From positions 1 through 6,972 of the forward strand of contig DAOWJS010000082.1 in NCBI GenBank assembly GCA_030640255.1: a stretch of 6,972 bases of DNA, written 5' to 3'. The notes beneath the pieces are model-generated. The model ran no database searches. It was not told the origin of the DNA and saw only the letters and a list, made by a program, of their open reading frames with translations. Position numbers and translations under genes: made by a program. This DNA is from Dehalococcoidales bacterium. GTDB taxonomy: Bacteria; Chloroflexota; Dehalococcoidia; Dehalococcoidales; GCA-2688105. Position 1 is the first letter of the stretch, and each line of letters opens with the position of its first letter. This document shows positions 5,394 through 6,972 of this stretch, one piece after another.

Positions 5394-6524
5394 ATGGCAA
5401 AAACAAGCTTTGTCCCCAACCCAGCCAAGATTAAGGTCATTGGCCTAGGTGGAGGTGGCTGTAATGCCATAACCCGTATGGTCAGAGAGGACATTCAAGG
5501 GGTGGAGTTCATCGGTATGAATACTGATGCCCAAGCCTTAGCTATTACTGAGGCTCCGATTCGTATTCAGCTTGGAGAGAAGCTTACCCGAGGATTAGGC
5601 GTAGGTGGCGACCACGAACTGGGTCAGAAAGCGGCCGAAGAAAGTCGTGACGAACTTAAGGAACTCGTCTCCGGGGCGGATATGGTGTTTATCACCAGCG
5701 GCATGGGTGGCGGCACCGGCACCGGGGCGGCGCCTGTTATCGCTGAAATCGCCAAGCAAAGTGGCGCCCTTACTATTGCCGTAGTTACCCGACCGTTTTC
5801 CTTTGAAGGTACCCACCGCTGCCAAGTATCCGATGAGGGTATTGTCCGCCTGCTAAGCAAGGTTGATACGCTTATTATCATTCCTAACGACCGCTTGCTT
5901 GACCTCTGTGACCAGAAGACAGGAGTGGATAGCGCCTTTAAGCTAGCTGATGACGTCCTACACCATGGGGTTCAGGCTATTGCTGAAGTTATCACTGTCC
6001 CTGGGATGATTAACCTTGACTTTGCCGATGTTAAGGCGGTAATGAAAGATGCTGGTCCTGCCTGGATGTCTATCGGCACTGGTGAGGGTAAAAACCGGGC
6101 AGTTGAAGCGGCAAAGGATGCCTTAGCTAGTCCACTGCTTGATGTTACTATCGAGGGGTCAAAGGGGGTGTTATTTAATGTGGTGGGTGGTAGCAATCTC
6201 ACCCTAGCTGAAGTTAATGAAGCCGCTGAGGTAATTAAGCAAGCTGTAGACCCCGAGGCTAACATCATTTTTGGGGTGGCTCACGACCCTAATTCGGAAA
6301 GTGAGCTAAAGATTACCCTAATCGCTACTGGGTTTGCCTCCAAACTAGGACTGGCCGGAGTCAGCCAGGAAGATGAACTTGCCCAACTGCTTAAGGGCTT
6401 GAAGACCGAAGAGGAGCTAGATATTCCCTCCTTCCTGCGTCGACCCCTATACAGTCATCGGCGTCAGGGGATGATCCCGACTACCAAACTGGCTCAAACT
6501 CCCACCAATGTTCCAACTCGGTAA
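5394..6524 (+). CDS. ftsZ: Cell division protein FtsZ
   Basis: FtsZ is the tubulin-like GTPase that polymerises into the division ring. The 376-residue product has IKVIGLGGGGCNAITRM (13-29), FIGMNTDAQAL (39-49), the tubulin signature GGGTGTG (105-111), VTRPFSFEG (131-139), IIPNDRLL (162-169) and the catalytic T7 loop NLDFAD (207-212), so GTP binding and hydrolysis should be intact. The T3 loop reads GVGGDHELG (69-77) rather than the common GAGANPE type. The conserved C-terminal peptide that binds FtsA appears as DIPSFLRR (343-350), only about 25-30 residues after the globular core ends (near ATGF, 311-314). It is followed by a further 26-residue basic tail, whereas this peptide usually sits near the very end after a longer linker. 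The ATG at 5394 has AAGGAGG five bases upstream. It lies 53 bp after ftsA and is probably co-transcribed with it. Confidence 0.98.
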   Translation: MAKTSFVPNPAKIKVIGLGGGGCNAITRMVREDIQGVEFIGMNTDAQALAITEAPIRIQLGEKLTRGLGVGGDHELGQKAAEESRDELKELVSGADMVFITSGMGGGTGTGAAPVIAEIAKQSGALTIAVVTRPFSFEGTHRCQVSDEGIVRLLSKVDTLIIIPNDRLLDLCDQKTGVDSAFKLADDVLHHGVQAIAEVITVPGMINLDFADVKAVMKDAGPAWMSIGTGEGKNRAVEAAKDALASPLLDVTIEGSKGVLFNVVGGSNLTLAEVNEAAEVIKQAVDPEANIIFGVAHDPNSESELKITLIATGFASKLGLAGVSQEDELAQLLKGLKTEEELDIPSFLRRPLYSHRRQGMIPTTKLAQTPTNVPTR

Positions 6525-6527
6525 CGC

Positions 6528-6603
6528 TCTCGGAGACTTCGGAAAACTCCGAGACCAACGTGAAGGCTGTAGGGCGCTAAAGTACCTGCGGCCTTCTTGT
6601 TGG
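6528..6603 (+). other. Two abutting stem-loops downstream of ftsZ
   Basis: Hairpin 1 is a perfect 8-bp stem (6528-6535 with 6547-6554) with an 11-base loop, starting 4 bases after the ftsZ stop. Hairpin 2 begins at the next base: CCAAC (6555-6559) pairs with GTTGG (6599-6603). After a small internal mismatch, GAAGGC (6562-6567) pairs with GCCTTC (6591-6596), continuing through G-U, G-C and A-U pairs to G6573-C6585, again with an 11-base loop. Loop bases 6536-6539 (ACTT) could pair with 6580-6583 (AAGT) as a kissing contact. There is no T-run, so it is not a classical intrinsic terminator. It may protect the 3' end of the ftsAZ message, promote factor-dependent termination, or be a regulatory RNA. 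Pairing is read by eye. Confidence 0.5.
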
Positions 6604-6635
6604 CGAGACTATCGCTGATATAGAGCCTAGTAGAT

Positions 6636-6665
6636 TTGACATCTTCATACCGGTGTTGTTAAAAT
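6636..6665 (+). promoter_or_regulatory. Promoter of the CetZ-like gene
   Basis: A perfect -35 TTGACA (6636-6641) is followed, 18 bp on, by TAAAAT (6660-6665), five of six matches. TG at 6657-6658 gives an extended -10. Start of transcription is expected near 6672, about 20 bases before the ATG, leaving a short leader with GAGGTGG as ribosome binding site. The promoter implies expression independent of the mraZ operon. Confidence 0.62.
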
Positions 6666-6693
6666 AGCATCATAATTAATACCGAGGTGGGAA

Positions 6694-6972
6694 ATGAAAT
6701 TTGTAGTCATAGGTTCGGGACAATGCGGCAGCCGAATTGCCGACGAGTTTGCCCGATTAAATAGAAGGGCGCGGTCCCGGCGCGGCATTGAGATAATTAC
6801 CGGCGTCTTCGCCGTAAACACCGACGCTGCTGACTTAAGCGGGCTAGCCAGCATAAAATCTGATTACCAGCATAGAATCCTCATCGGAGGCCGCAAGACC
6901 AGCGGTCACGGAGTTGGCAAGATAAACGAGCTGGGTGCCGAGGTAGCTAGAGAAGACGGCGATAAGGTCATC
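6694..6972 (+). CDS. CetZ-like tubulin/FtsZ superfamily protein, N-terminal part, cut by right edge
   Basis: The frame is open from the ATG at 6694 to the window end, 93 codons. The ATG has GAGGTGG four bases upstream and begins the family's first beta strand directly. The N-terminus MKFVVIGSGQCGSRIADEF has the tubulin-type GQCG nucleotide loop rather than the GGGGCN of the neighbouring FtsZ. FAVNTDAADLSGL (39-51), RILIG (61-65) and GHGVGKINELGAEVAREDGD (71-90) follow closely the pattern I recall for archaeal CetZ proteins (AVN..ADL.GL, LIG, GHGVGADNELGAEIAEED). The GGGTGTG signature and T7 loop would lie beyond the edge, so GTPase activity cannot be judged. CetZ proteins are known mainly from euryarchaea, where they control cell shape and motility rather than ring assembly. 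Its place next to ftsZ suggests a role in division or cell shape; it has its own promoter. An annotation as 'FtsZ-like' would also be defensible. Confidence 0.85.
   Translation, partial: MKFVVIGSGQCGSRIADEFARLNRRARSRRGIEIITGVFAVNTDAADLSGLASIKSDYQHRILIGGRKTSGHGVGKINELGAEVAREDGDKVI

Noticed and set aside
5341..5448. 35-codon frame starting ATG directly after the ftsA stop and running into ftsZ
   Set aside because: It has no good ribosome binding site, overlaps the strong ftsZ start in another frame and yields a low-complexity basic peptide with no family resemblance.
5972..6268. 98-codon minus-strand frame inside ftsZ
   Set aside because: It lies wholly opposite a well-conserved gene, and its composition (Ala/Ser/Thr/Leu) is what antisense of FtsZ gives; no ribosome binding site or motif.
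6645..6854. 69-codon minus-strand frame opposite the CetZ-like gene
   Set aside because: It is antisense to a convincing family match and spans that gene's promoter; no independent evidence of coding.

Overview
This 6972-base window is a compact stretch of bacterial chromosome with two divergent gene blocks separated by one shared regulatory region of about 200 bp. The best guess for the host is a member of the Dehalococcoidia (Chloroflexota). Three things support this: a division cluster reduced to mraZ-rsmH-ftsA-ftsZ with no peptidoglycan genes in it, Chloroflexota-like FtsZ and FtsA sequences, and a second tubulin-superfamily gene next to ftsZ. This placement is inferred from gene content and recalled family sequence, not from a search. 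Nothing in the window suggests recent transfer: no IS element, tRNA, CRISPR array or phage gene is visible.

Minus strand, read from about 2350 down to 1: a MogA/MoaB-type molybdopterin adenylyltransferase gene, trmD (tRNA m1G37 methyltransferase, GTG start), rplS (ribosomal protein bL19) and the N-terminal 177 codons of priA (primosomal helicase), which runs off the left edge. The genes are tightly packed (4, 111 and 39 bp gaps) and look like one operon starting at a plausible sigma70 promoter at 2356-2384. A 7-bp GC-rich stem-loop lies between trmD and rplS. The usual upstream partners of trmD (rpsP, rimM) are absent.

Central divergent region, 2333-2536: two back-to-back promoters flank an AT-rich nested inverted repeat (2395-2425). 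Five TGGNN boxes at an exact 10-bp period (2451-2495) overlap the mraZ promoter and match the known architecture of MraZ operators. A 16-bp perfect palindrome follows (2504-2519), just before mraZ.

Plus strand, 2537-6972: mraZ (division-cluster repressor) overlaps rsmH (16S rRNA m4C1402 methyltransferase) by ATGA. Next come ftsA (actin-like membrane anchor), ftsZ (tubulin-like ring GTPase) and the first 93 codons of a CetZ-like tubulin-family gene that runs off the right edge. None of the usual cell-wall genes (ftsL, ftsI, murE/F/D/C/G/B, mraY, ftsW, ftsQ) lies between rsmH and ftsA. FtsA keeps its C-terminal membrane helix and FtsZ keeps its FtsA-binding peptide, so the core ring looks functional. 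FtsZ has an unusually short linker and a basic tail beyond that peptide. Two abutting stem-loops (6528-6603) follow ftsZ. The CetZ-like gene then has its own good promoter (6636-6665), so it can be expressed separately from the ftsAZ transcript.
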